Positions 55,501 to 62,526 of a DNA stretch of 64,000 nt are shown in pieces. The notes beneath the pieces were generated by a model that was not told where the DNA came from, did not search any database, and saw only the letters and a program-made list of their open reading frames with translations. The stretch's first letter is position 1; each line of letters opens with the position of its first letter. The DNA is from Prevotella sp. oral taxon 475 (lineage in GTDB: Bacteria > Bacteroidota > Bacteroidia > Bacteroidales > Bacteroidaceae). The stretch covers positions 2,496,309 to 2,560,308 of the forward strand of contig NZ_CP072334.1 of the NCBI RefSeq assembly GCF_018127805.1, read 5' to 3'. Made by a program: the position numbers and the translations under genes.

Positions 55501-56004
55501 GCTCGATATGGTAACGTTTCCTTCTTCTCCGGCCACTTGCATCGTAAAGTTACCGTCCATATCGGTGGTTGTTCCCTGTTTGGTTCCTTTCACTTGCAGC
55601 GTAGCAAAGGGCACACCGGCTCCCTCTTTGTCTTTTACGATGCCCCGAACGGTGAACTTTCCCTCCGTCTTCGTCTGCATCTTAAACACCTTCACCTGCT
55701 TTCCTTCCACGCTATAGGTGAAAGGCGTGTGGGCGATGAGGCTTTGCACGGCTCCGAGCGCATCGACATGATCGAACGAGATGGTAAGGGCCAACGTGTC
55801 GTTTTTCACCTCGTCGGTGTAGTCCACCTTGTATTCGCCCTGTCGAGAAATGAAATCGAGGATGTAGGCCACGCTCTTTTCCTTAAACGAAACAGAAATG
55901 CGCTTGCCCGTTGTCTGTGCAACGGCAGTGGCAGGAAGGGTCGTTGACAGCGCAAAAGCACTGGCCAGAACGACAAAAAGAAACTTTTTCAACCTGAAAA
56001 CCAT
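52534..56004 (-). CDS. SusC/RagA-family TonB-dependent transporter with STN domain
   Basis: The 1156-residue protein has a signal peptide followed by a secretin/TonB N-terminal (STN) domain at about residues 35-110 (RISVSFKEKSVAYILDFISRQ). A CarboxypepD-reg-like domain (VRGIVKDKEGAGVPFATLQV), a plug with IRGFSSLNQQG and VLKDAASASLYGSRAGNGVILI, and a barrel ending GINLKF come next. STN domains usually signal to a FecR-type anti-sigma factor, but no fecR or ECF sigma gene is in this window. It is the first gene of the second M16 locus. A -7 element lies about 85 bases upstream, and 832 bases separate it from the divergent third SusC gene. Confidence 0.93.
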   Translation of the reverse strand: MVFRLKKFLFVVLASAFALSTTLPATAVAQTTGKRISVSFKEKSVAYILDFISRQGEYKVDYTDEVKNDTLALTISFDHVDALGAVQSLIAHTPFTYSVEGKQVKVFKMQTKTEGKFTVRGIVKDKEGAGVPFATLQVKGTKQGTTTDMDGNFTMQVAGEEGNVTISSVGFDTKTLKYDVHRPMTVVLSASARMLGEVSVIAYGKRNTREQVGAISSVKVEDLQKAPTPSLENLLQGRMAGVDVTNLSGSPGGGGSKIVIRGFSSLNQQGANDGSPLFVVDGVPVSNGSVESTGGINTLAGLDPSSIESVQVLKDAASASLYGSRAGNGVILITTKKGKRGKSEVGINVSQSLSWLPATPLQTIGKAERDIALMMAKQNRTAHYDWMTDQLVVPRSYRQTWGWDMDRDGSFDYLWRNGKVLGDDKKLPPIAQDSLNSFYNNRTNWWKYAFRVGRVTKADVQLTGGTENMRYFVNAGLYDETGIMISSNFRRYSLLTNLDFSPSTKLDVFTRINLAYTTQNAGGNGGRIQGLTFDPKQTPSMLPGKGSTAEREAVKQLRDVDQNNSNYNIRLNVGLNYRPLKGLRWTSTFSLDHYFTRVYVFRPNYLMSDLLSEARGTNVGMTGLQTENLLTYNLKLPHEHAFEFLAGLTYNYDLMQTLGGTGKGGPTNRVKYVSDGWPQLITDGSGTVKAAQTFSSNKEEQALVSFLGRMAYNYKKKYLGEFSLRSDGSSVFGRDVRWGTFPSIGLGWAFSEEPMMKKIWWLSFAKLRASWGRSGQKFQEPYLALGTMQESNTFNGRLGLIPQLMANRRLTWEESDQYDLGLDFQVLDYRLKFKLDYYYKYSSNLLMQTYLPGDVFMADKMWNNASAISNEGIEFEVQADIIRNKEWNWSVGFNISHNRNLFRKSVGDEDLNDKVLGRPVYGIYTYKDEGIVKSESEIPYYYNQAGKRMPLYFTNENYPLRVGGRKIKDQNMDGVIDSKDLYYAGSTLPLAFGGLSTHLDWNGFSLDVLFSYLLRRKVMNMVKGGAFSFTKDFGVLMNRFNKNDYWSPQNPNAKQPSLEFADMGYTGQFDGDVDSNIERVNFLRLKQLVLGYTFPKKWLKGFFIKDINVYLSGENLFLLTNYSGVDPEVINPYTGKDDGTQYPLNRKMTFGINLKF

Positions 56005-56088
56005 ATTGTTTGATGGATATGATATTGTTTAATAACAATGATGTGCATGGCAAAACGATTTGAGGTTTCCCCACATCGATTGTCGTTG

Positions 56089-56096
56089 CAAATATA
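56089..56096 (-). promoter_or_regulatory. -7 promoter element of the STN-containing SusC gene
   Basis: On the minus strand this reads TATATTTG, matching TAnnTTTG. The start point would be near 56082, about 78 bases before the gene. The -33 position lacks TTTG, which may indicate activator dependence. Confidence 0.55.
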
Positions 56097-56255
56097 ATAA
56101 AAAAAGCGTTCGGGTGTTATATATATGCCAATTTTATGCAAAAATTTCACCACTTTCTTCTTTTTTATGTAAAACTGGGGCGTTTTTCATTTCTCGTCTT
56201 TCTATTGTCAAGGGGACTTTTCGGAGGAAAGATGCTCCCTATCAGATGAAAAAAA

Positions 56256-56342
56256 CCTATATATAATAAGGTGTAAAAAGCGGTCCACTTCACTCCTCTA
56301 TCTCAACGGCGGTGAAAAGCCCCTATATATAATAAGGTGTAA
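56256..56342. repeat. Pair of 21-base direct repeats in the divergent SusC promoter region
   Basis: CCTATATATAATAAGGTGTAA occurs at 56256-56276 and again at 56322-56342, 66 bases apart, each preceded by a TGAAAA-rich stretch. They lie between the -7 elements of two divergent SusC genes, so they may be regulator-binding sites. The rest of the gap 56005-56836 shows no gene. Confidence 0.75.
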
Positions 56343-56456
56343 GATGAGCCCGTCGCCTCTATTGTCTTCTCCATAGCAGGCAACCGCTTTTCCCATGGAC
56401 AACGATTGTTTTCTCCACGCCGAACGGCGGATGGCTCCGCGTTGAGTGTTCGTCCT

Positions 56457-56546
56457 GCAAAAGCTAAGAAAACAGCTTGCAAAAGCTAAGAGATGACAGG
56501 ACAAAAGCTAAGATAACAAGATGCAAAAGCTTAGCTTTTGCATCTC
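56457..56546. repeat. Interspersed CAAAAGCTAAG repeat cluster J
   Basis: Three direct units (CAAAAGCTAAGAAAACAG, CAAAAGCTAAGAGATG, CAAAAGCTAAGATAAC) are followed by a palindrome GATGCAAAAGC-TTA-GCTTTTGCATC. It lies in the divergent gap between two SusC genes. Confidence 0.9.
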
Positions 56547-56735
56547 GAACGTTCAAGCATCTGACTATCAACGCTTTGCAAGGAGACGAGGGCCGACCGA
56601 AAAACATCCTTCCATTCTGCCCTACCCTGCATCCCGAAAAAGGGAAAACAAAAGGCTGAAAACCCGAAAAACAGACAAGTTTTGCCCGCGAAGCGTTAAA
56701 ATAAGAAAAAAAACAAATAATTAAAAATAAAGCCA

Positions 56736-56743
56736 TAAATTTG
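56736..56743 (+). promoter_or_regulatory. -7 promoter element of the third SusC gene
   Basis: TAAATTTG matches TAnnTTTG, with a start point near 56750 and a leader of about 87 bases. The upstream 40 bases are very A-rich, and no TTTG was found at -33. Confidence 0.6.
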
Positions 56744-56836
56744 CAACAGTTCCCGTTCGTGAGGGCGAGAACGAATACCAGACAAATAAAAATTAACAAA
56801 CTAAACAATCCATCAACCATCTAAAGCGTGAAACCA

Positions 56837-59800
56837 ATGAGAAAAACAAATGCGCAAAGGATGCTTATCTTGGCGTTGCCGCTCTTGTGTTGCTCTTTTT
56901 CTGCACAACAGCTTGCCGCCAAACCCTTGACTGTGTTACAGCAAGAGGCATCGAAGTTGAAAGGCAAAGTGGTCGATTCGCAAACCGGGGAACCGCTCCC
57001 CGGAGCCTACATCACCGTTGCCGGAACAAAGAAAGTAGCGGTAACCAATGCCGATGGCGAGTTTACGCTGGCGGCAAAACCGGGAGACGAACTCGTCGTT
57101 ACGTCACTGGGATATGAAAAAATGCAGGTTCGGGCCGCACAACATCTCTCCATCAGCCTCGTCTCTACAGCCACGATGATTGGCGAAACGGTGGTCGTGG
57201 GCTACAATACGCAAAAGCGCAACTCGCTGACAGGGGCTCTCCAAACCGTGAGCAACAAAGATCTGACCAACATCACCACGGCTAACGTCACGAATATGCT
57301 CTCGGGCAAGGTGACAGGACTCAACGTGGCACCGGGCTCCGGACAACCTGGTGCCTTCGGTGCCATCGTCGTTCGCGGTAAGTCTACTATCAACGGAAGC
57401 ACCGCTCCGCTATGGGTCATCGACGGTGTGATCGTAGGAAAAGACCCGGGAGACATCAATCCCAACGACATCGAGACGCTCACTGTACTCAAAGATGCCG
57501 CCTCTACGGCGATATACGGTTCGCAAGGAGCCAACGGTGTCATCGTGATCACCACCAAAGGGGCACAGGCTGGCAGGACGAGCATCAACTTTTCGGCCAA
57601 GGCGGGCTTGTCTACGCTGAACAACGGAAAGGTGAAAATGATGAACGGTGCCGAACTTTACGATTATTATAAGTCGTTTACCAACGTCTCGGAGATTGCC
57701 TTCCCGCGATGGAACGACAAACTTCGCGACAGCAATTTCGACTGGTGGAAACTGGCTTCGCACACTGGTTTCGTGCAAAACTACGACCTCGCGGTGAACA
57801 GTGGCGGCGAAAAGCTGAGTGCGATCTTTACCGGCGGCGTATATAAAGAGAACGGTGCCGTGCGCGGATACGACTATACACGCTACAACACCATGGTGAA
57901 GCTCAACTTCCGGCCCTACTCCTGGGTGTCTATCCGCCCGGCCCTGAACGGCAGCAAGAGCTTGATCGACGACCGTCAGCGGTCTACCGATGCCATGTAT
58001 TCGATGTTGCCGTGGGACAGTCCTTACGATGCCAACGGCAAAATCGTGGGCAACAAGTCGTCTTCGTGGGTCAACAGCAATTCTACCAACTATCTTTACG
58101 AACTGCAATACAACTGGAGCAAGTATGATTCTTACGCCTTTAACGGTAGCTTCGACTTCGATCTGTATCTCACCAACTGGCTCACTTTCTCGTCGGTGAA
58201 CAGCTATCGCTGGAAGACCAACCTGGATAAGACCTATACCGACGCACGAACATCGGGCGCAGAGGGGAAAGGCCGCGTGAGCGAAAGCACCAGTACAAGC
58301 ACCCGCCGCTATACCAACCAGTTGCTGAAAGCCACTCGCAACTTTGGCAACTATCACGGATTCGCTCTGCTGGGCTATGAGTTCAACGACGGAGAATACC
58401 GCCATCATGGCGGCGAAGGTACGGGTGTGGTGCCTGGTTTCTCACAGTTGGACATCACGTCGACACCCGAATCGGTGAGCGGAAACAAGTATGAATGGGC
58501 CGTTCAGTCGTTCTTCGCCAACATCAACGCCGACTACGACAACAAATATCTGCTGCAACTCTCCCTCAGAACCGACGGAGCCAGCAACTTCGGCTCTGAT
58601 GCTGCCTACGGAACGTTCTTCTCTTTGAGCGGCGGATGGGTGGCAACGGCCGAGAAATGGTTCAAAGTGCCCTGCATCGACTATCTAAAGGTGCGTGCTT
58701 CTTATGGCTCTGTGGGTAGCCGACCTAACAGTTTGTATCCTCAATACAGCCTTTACAATCTGGAACAAAGCTATAACGGGGTGCCGGGAGGTGTCATCTC
58801 GCAGCTGGAAAACAAAAAACTCACCTGGGAAAAAACCTATACTGCGGGGCTGGGACTGGACTTAAACATGTTCCATCGCCTGCGGATGACGTTCGATTTC
58901 TATCGCAAACGCACCAATAACCTGCTCTTTGCCGTGCCCATCTCGGGCGTAATGGGCGTGACAAGCATCTGGCAGAACATCGGAGAACTTACCAATACGG
59001 GCTTCGAAACGACGTTCTCGGCCGACATCATCAAGCAGAAAGACTTCACTTGGACCTTCGATGCCAACCTCTCGACCAACTCTAACAAGATCAAAAGACT
59101 CTACAACGGCCGCGATCAGATTATCGGAGACGACGGAATTGCCGGTTCTACCCATACCTTATTAAAGCCGGGACTCAGCGCAGACACCTATTATCTGCGC
59201 GAATGGGCGGGCGTTGACCCTTCCAACGGTGCTCCCTTGTGGTATACAACCGATGCCAGCGGCAACCGCGTTACCACCAATTCCTATGCCAAGGCAGACC
59301 AAGTGGCGCTCAAGCAGCATGCTTCGCCCAGCGTCTTCGGTAGCTTCTCGACGACGCTCACTTACAAAGGGTTCGACCTGAACGCTGTTTTCGGCTACTC
59401 ATTGGGGGCCAGCATCTACAACTATTCTCGTCAGGAGTACGACTCAGACGGAGCTTACACCGACCGAAACCAGTTCCGTTTGCAGAAAGGATGGAGCCGT
59501 TGGAAGGCCGCTGGCGACCATGCCACGCATCCAGTAGCCTCGTATAACAATTCATCCAACTCGAATAAAGCTTCTACACGCTACTTAGAGAGTGCCGACT
59601 TCCTGAAACTTCGCTCCGTAACCTTGGGCTATAACTTCCACCTAAAGAGCTCTATCGTCAAGGCCTTGCGCCTCTATCTGAGCGCAGAAAATCTCTTCTG
59701 CATCACCGGTTACTCGGGTGTTGACCCCGAATTGCCCGCTGCCGACAGTGGCCGCGACACTTCAGGAGAACGTTCTACGGCTCTTTCCATCTCCACCGGA

Positions 59801-59857
59801 TCGGGTGTTTATCCCTCGGTACGTAAGTTCATGCTCGGTGTGAACGTAACCTTCTAA
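56837..59857 (+). CDS. SusC/RagA-family TonB-dependent transporter, third locus
   Basis: The 1006-residue protein has a signal peptide, a CarboxypepD-reg-like domain (LKGKVVDSQTGEPLPGAYITVAGTKKVAVTNADGEF), and a plug with VVRGKSTING, LWVIDGVIVG and VLKDAASTAIYGSQGANGVIVI. The long beta-barrel ends MLGVNVTF with a terminal aromatic residue. There is no STN domain. It works with the SusD partner 14 bases downstream. The ligand is unknown because no hydrolase, protease or sulfatase gene is linked on this side. ATG 56837 is preferred over GTG 56828 because the Bacteroidota-like signal peptide follows. It is divergent from the STN-containing SusC gene. Confidence 0.92.
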   Translation: MRKTNAQRMLILALPLLCCSFSAQQLAAKPLTVLQQEASKLKGKVVDSQTGEPLPGAYITVAGTKKVAVTNADGEFTLAAKPGDELVVTSLGYEKMQVRAAQHLSISLVSTATMIGETVVVGYNTQKRNSLTGALQTVSNKDLTNITTANVTNMLSGKVTGLNVAPGSGQPGAFGAIVVRGKSTINGSTAPLWVIDGVIVGKDPGDINPNDIETLTVLKDAASTAIYGSQGANGVIVITTKGAQAGRTSINFSAKAGLSTLNNGKVKMMNGAELYDYYKSFTNVSEIAFPRWNDKLRDSNFDWWKLASHTGFVQNYDLAVNSGGEKLSAIFTGGVYKENGAVRGYDYTRYNTMVKLNFRPYSWVSIRPALNGSKSLIDDRQRSTDAMYSMLPWDSPYDANGKIVGNKSSSWVNSNSTNYLYELQYNWSKYDSYAFNGSFDFDLYLTNWLTFSSVNSYRWKTNLDKTYTDARTSGAEGKGRVSESTSTSTRRYTNQLLKATRNFGNYHGFALLGYEFNDGEYRHHGGEGTGVVPGFSQLDITSTPESVSGNKYEWAVQSFFANINADYDNKYLLQLSLRTDGASNFGSDAAYGTFFSLSGGWVATAEKWFKVPCIDYLKVRASYGSVGSRPNSLYPQYSLYNLEQSYNGVPGGVISQLENKKLTWEKTYTAGLGLDLNMFHRLRMTFDFYRKRTNNLLFAVPISGVMGVTSIWQNIGELTNTGFETTFSADIIKQKDFTWTFDANLSTNSNKIKRLYNGRDQIIGDDGIAGSTHTLLKPGLSADTYYLREWAGVDPSNGAPLWYTTDASGNRVTTNSYAKADQVALKQHASPSVFGSFSTTLTYKGFDLNAVFGYSLGASIYNYSRQEYDSDGAYTDRNQFRLQKGWSRWKAAGDHATHPVASYNNSSNSNKASTRYLESADFLKLRSVTLGYNFHLKSSIVKALRLYLSAENLFCITGYSGVDPELPAADSGRDTSGERSTALSISTGSGVYPSVRKFMLGVNVTF

Positions 59858-59871
59858 AAAGATTTTGCCTT

Positions 59872-61623
59872 ATGAAAAAGATCTATATGCTGCTTGTTGC
59901 AGCAGCCACACTGGTTTCTTGCAGTGTGGAACGCCATCCTGAATACATGATGGACGGCGATAAAGTGAGCCATGACGTTGAAGGCACCTTCCCGACACTG
60001 CTCAACGGCTGCTACGGATACCTCAAAACATGGTCGGACCCGATGTATCGCTGCGGCGAATATGCGGGCGACAACATGATGATTCGCGGTACTTCTACCG
60101 ACGCTTTCTACGAGTTCATCTCTTATTCGCGAACGCCCAACAACTACCGCCTGCAAAATTTCTGGGATTATAGCTATAAAGTGATTGCCCAGACGTCGAA
60201 CATTATCAAGTCGACTGCCGAAGGACAGAGTACCACCACCGACACTCAGCTGGGCGAATGCTACTATCTGCGGGGCATGCTTTACTTCTATCTCTGCCGT
60301 GCCTACGGTCGGCCGTATACCCAAAATCCGGAAACACACCTGGGAGTGCCCATCGTCAACGGTACGCCCGACGACCCTGCCAACGCCCAACTGCCCGATC
60401 GTGCCACCGTCAAAGAGACCTATGCTCAGGCCATCAGCGACCTGGAGAAGGCTGCTTCCTTGATGACGGAAGAGATTCATCCCGGCGAGAAGTGCATCTT
60501 TGCCTCTAAAGAGGCCGCTTGGGCCATGCTCAGCCGCATCTATCTCTACATGAGTGGAACCTACGACAGCCCCAATGCCACGTTTGCCAAGAAGAGTGCA
60601 GAGTATGCCACAAAGGTAATCAACTCGGGAAAGTTCAGCTTGCTGAGTCGAGAAGACTACGGAAAGAGCAACATGCTCGACCCGGAGAACAACTCGGAGA
60701 ACATCTTTGTAGTCAAGCGCGTTGAGAGTGAGTACTCCGGTTGGGACTATTACTACACCATCGGGGGTATGTATTCCAACATCGGAGGTATGGGATGGGG
60801 CGAGATGTATGCCTCTGCCAAATACTTAGACCTGCTCAACGAGACGGGACAAAACAACTGGTTCAAAAAAGAATACACCGACATCAGAGCCAAATTCATC
60901 GAACCGCAATACCGACAGGAGGGCAATGCCTACACGCCCGTTTTCCGTTTCATCAAGAAAGTCTTCGACAGCAATGGCACACAGGTGAACTTCAACTACG
61001 TGCAATTCCGCTATACGAAACACAGCGACGGAACCATCACTTGCGACACCACCGAAAATAAGGTAAAGAAGTCTTATCTGCTCACCCCCATCAACGCTGC
61101 GCAAAGACTCTATTCCATCACCTACGACGGCAACACCTACCAGGGTGTGCTCGACTATGAAATGAAACTCAACCGCGTATATCCCATGTTCTACGTCGTG
61201 AAATGCTCCCGACAGGGTGGCGGAGAGAACCAACTCTACTCTCCTATCATCTCTCGCCTCGACGAGATGTACCTCAATCGGGCCGAGGCCAACGTGAAAC
61301 TGGGCCAGATATCGGCCGCCATGACCGACGTGAACACCATCCGCAGCAGAGCCATCATCGGCGGAGCATACACCGCAACGCAGTTTACTGCCGCTACGGC
61401 AAAGGCTCTTGTCGACAAGGAACGGCAACTGGAACTGGCCTTCCAGGCAGAACGCAGCTACGATGTGTTCCGCAATGGCGACGTGCTGACTCGTCGTTTC
61501 CCCGGCCCGCACAAGCCGATGGTAGACGTTCCGGCCACAGACTATCGCGTGGTTTACTTCATTCCGCAGTCGGCCATCAATGCTTATAACGGCACGCTGA
61601 CCCAAAATCCCACGTCCAACTAA
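59872..61623 (+). CDS. SusD/RagB-family nutrient-binding lipoprotein, third locus
   Basis: The 583-residue protein has a lipoprotein signal (MLLVAAATLVSC) with lipidated Cys17 and the SusD pattern FPTLLNGCYGYLKTWSDPMYRCGEYAGDNMMIRG. TPR helices include GECYYLRGMLYFYLCRAYGRPYTQNP. The late conserved segment is RLDEMYLNRAEANVKLGQISAAMTDVNTIRSRA, and the C-terminus has ELAFQAERSYDVFRNGDVLTRRF. It should cap the SusC channel at the cell surface and bind the ligand. The pair is isolated; downstream there is a terminator and repeat cluster K. The lack of linked enzymes leaves substrate type open. Confidence 0.92.
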   Translation: MKKIYMLLVAAATLVSCSVERHPEYMMDGDKVSHDVEGTFPTLLNGCYGYLKTWSDPMYRCGEYAGDNMMIRGTSTDAFYEFISYSRTPNNYRLQNFWDYSYKVIAQTSNIIKSTAEGQSTTTDTQLGECYYLRGMLYFYLCRAYGRPYTQNPETHLGVPIVNGTPDDPANAQLPDRATVKETYAQAISDLEKAASLMTEEIHPGEKCIFASKEAAWAMLSRIYLYMSGTYDSPNATFAKKSAEYATKVINSGKFSLLSREDYGKSNMLDPENNSENIFVVKRVESEYSGWDYYYTIGGMYSNIGGMGWGEMYASAKYLDLLNETGQNNWFKKEYTDIRAKFIEPQYRQEGNAYTPVFRFIKKVFDSNGTQVNFNYVQFRYTKHSDGTITCDTTENKVKKSYLLTPINAAQRLYSITYDGNTYQGVLDYEMKLNRVYPMFYVVKCSRQGGGENQLYSPIISRLDEMYLNRAEANVKLGQISAAMTDVNTIRSRAIIGGAYTATQFTAATAKALVDKERQLELAFQAERSYDVFRNGDVLTRRFPGPHKPMVDVPATDYRVVYFIPQSAINAYNGTLTQNPTSN

Positions 61624-61661
61624 GTCTGCTCTCAGACGCATCCGTCTGTCTGTATACCACC

Positions 61662-61712
61662 AAAGCCACCCCGGAGAGTGTCCTTACCGGTTCTTTCCAG
61701 GGTGGCTTTCTC
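61662..61712 (+). terminator. Terminator of the third SusC/SusD operon
   Basis: AAAGCCACCC at 61662-61671 pairs perfectly with GGGTGGCTTT at 61700-61709 around a 28-base loop that can fold further (CGG with CCG), followed by CTCTTATT. It lies 38 bases after the SusD stop. Confidence 0.75.
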
Positions 61713-61810
61713 TTATTCTGCATCGACAAATCGCCGTTTTTCCCTCTCAAAACAAGATCATTCAAAACGCACCTCTCATCTTCTGATGATCCGTCGCTCC
61801 AGATAACGCT

Positions 61811-61901
61811 TTGCAAAAGCTTAGCTTTTCAGTTGCGAAAGCTAAGAAAACGCAAGGTAAAAGCTAAGAAAACGCAAGGCGAAAGCTTAGCTTTCGCAAA
61901 A
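61811..61901. repeat. Interspersed CAAAAGCTAAG repeat cluster K
   Basis: It starts with palindromic CAAAAGCTTAGCTTTTC, contains two direct units (GAAAGCTAAGAAAACGC, AAAAGCTAAGAAAACGC) and ends with palindromic GCGAAAGCTTAGCTTTCGC. It lies in the convergent gap between the SusD and RNase H genes. Nothing else was seen in 61713-61962. Confidence 0.92.
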
Positions 61902-61962
61902 CAATGATACGGCTGTTGATGCCCATCAAAACAAAATGGATGTTGGATTCCCATCTGAAATA

Positions 61963-61994
61963 AAAATAAGGAGGAACATTTTCCTCCTTATTTT
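61963..61994. terminator. Bidirectional hairpin overlapping the RNase H stop codon
   Basis: AAAATAAGGAGGAA at 61963-61976 pairs perfectly with TTCCTCCTTATTTT at 61981-61994 around CATT. It has A and T flanks, so it can work on both strands. The stop codon of the RNase H gene (61988-61990) is inside the right arm. Confidence 0.8.
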
Positions 61995-62455
61995 CTGCCG
62001 AAGTCGGCCGGTATTTCGCCCCATTTCGCTGTTTCCCACTTGACAATCGGGGTGCTGACATCGTGGGTTTGCAACCATCGTTCGGCCCGTTCTATCACTT
62101 GGAAGAGAGCTTCGGTTTGGGGAGTGCGTGCCAGTTTGGTTTTGCATTTCTTCTTTCGCACCCACAAAATGGCGTTATAGCTGTCCGAATAGACCACCTT
62201 TCCGCGAATACCTTGTTGCTGCATCAGGGCCAAGGCATGAACGATGGCGAGAAATTCGCCGATGTTATTGGTGCCGTGTACAGGACCGAAGTGGAACACG
62301 GGATAGCCCGTTTGCAGGTCGATGGCACGATATTCCATCGGCCCTGGGTTGCCCGAACAAGCCGCATCCACTGCCCACGCCTCAGCCTTTACCTCGAGAG
62401 GCAGCGGAAGAACTGTGTCTTGGCGGTGAGAAGGGGGATTGACAGGGGAATACAT
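61988..62455 (-). CDS. Ribonuclease H family protein (RNase HI-like)
   Basis: The 155-residue protein shows the RNase H catalytic acids in context: Asp30 in AEAWAVDAACSGNPGPMEYR, Glu67 in NNIGEFLAIVHALAL, Asp90 in VVYSDSYNAILWVR, and a final Asp near the C-terminus (GEIPADFGRK). It should cut the RNA strand of RNA-DNA hybrids formed in replication and R-loops. Length fits the RNase HI fold. The first 25 residues are unlike the core and may be a linker, and a start further downstream is unlikely because the first strand begins near residue 23. It lies 71 bases downstream of argS on the same strand and may be co-transcribed with it. Confidence 0.88.
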   Translation of the reverse strand: MYSPVNPPSHRQDTVLPLPLEVKAEAWAVDAACSGNPGPMEYRAIDLQTGYPVFHFGPVHGTNNIGEFLAIVHALALMQQQGIRGKVVYSDSYNAILWVRKKKCKTKLARTPQTEALFQVIERAERWLQTHDVSTPIVKWETAKWGEIPADFGRK

Positions 62456-62526
62456 CTTGTGAAATAAGACTTTTGTTGGCTATCGATTCGCGGGCATTGG
62501 GCATCCCGCCAACTCGTTTTCTCGGC

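Noticed and set aside
54337..55947. Open frame of 536 codons on the plus strand opposite the STN-containing SusC gene
   Set aside because: It is antisense to a full-length TonB-dependent transporter; the translation is rich in Arg and His without any motif.
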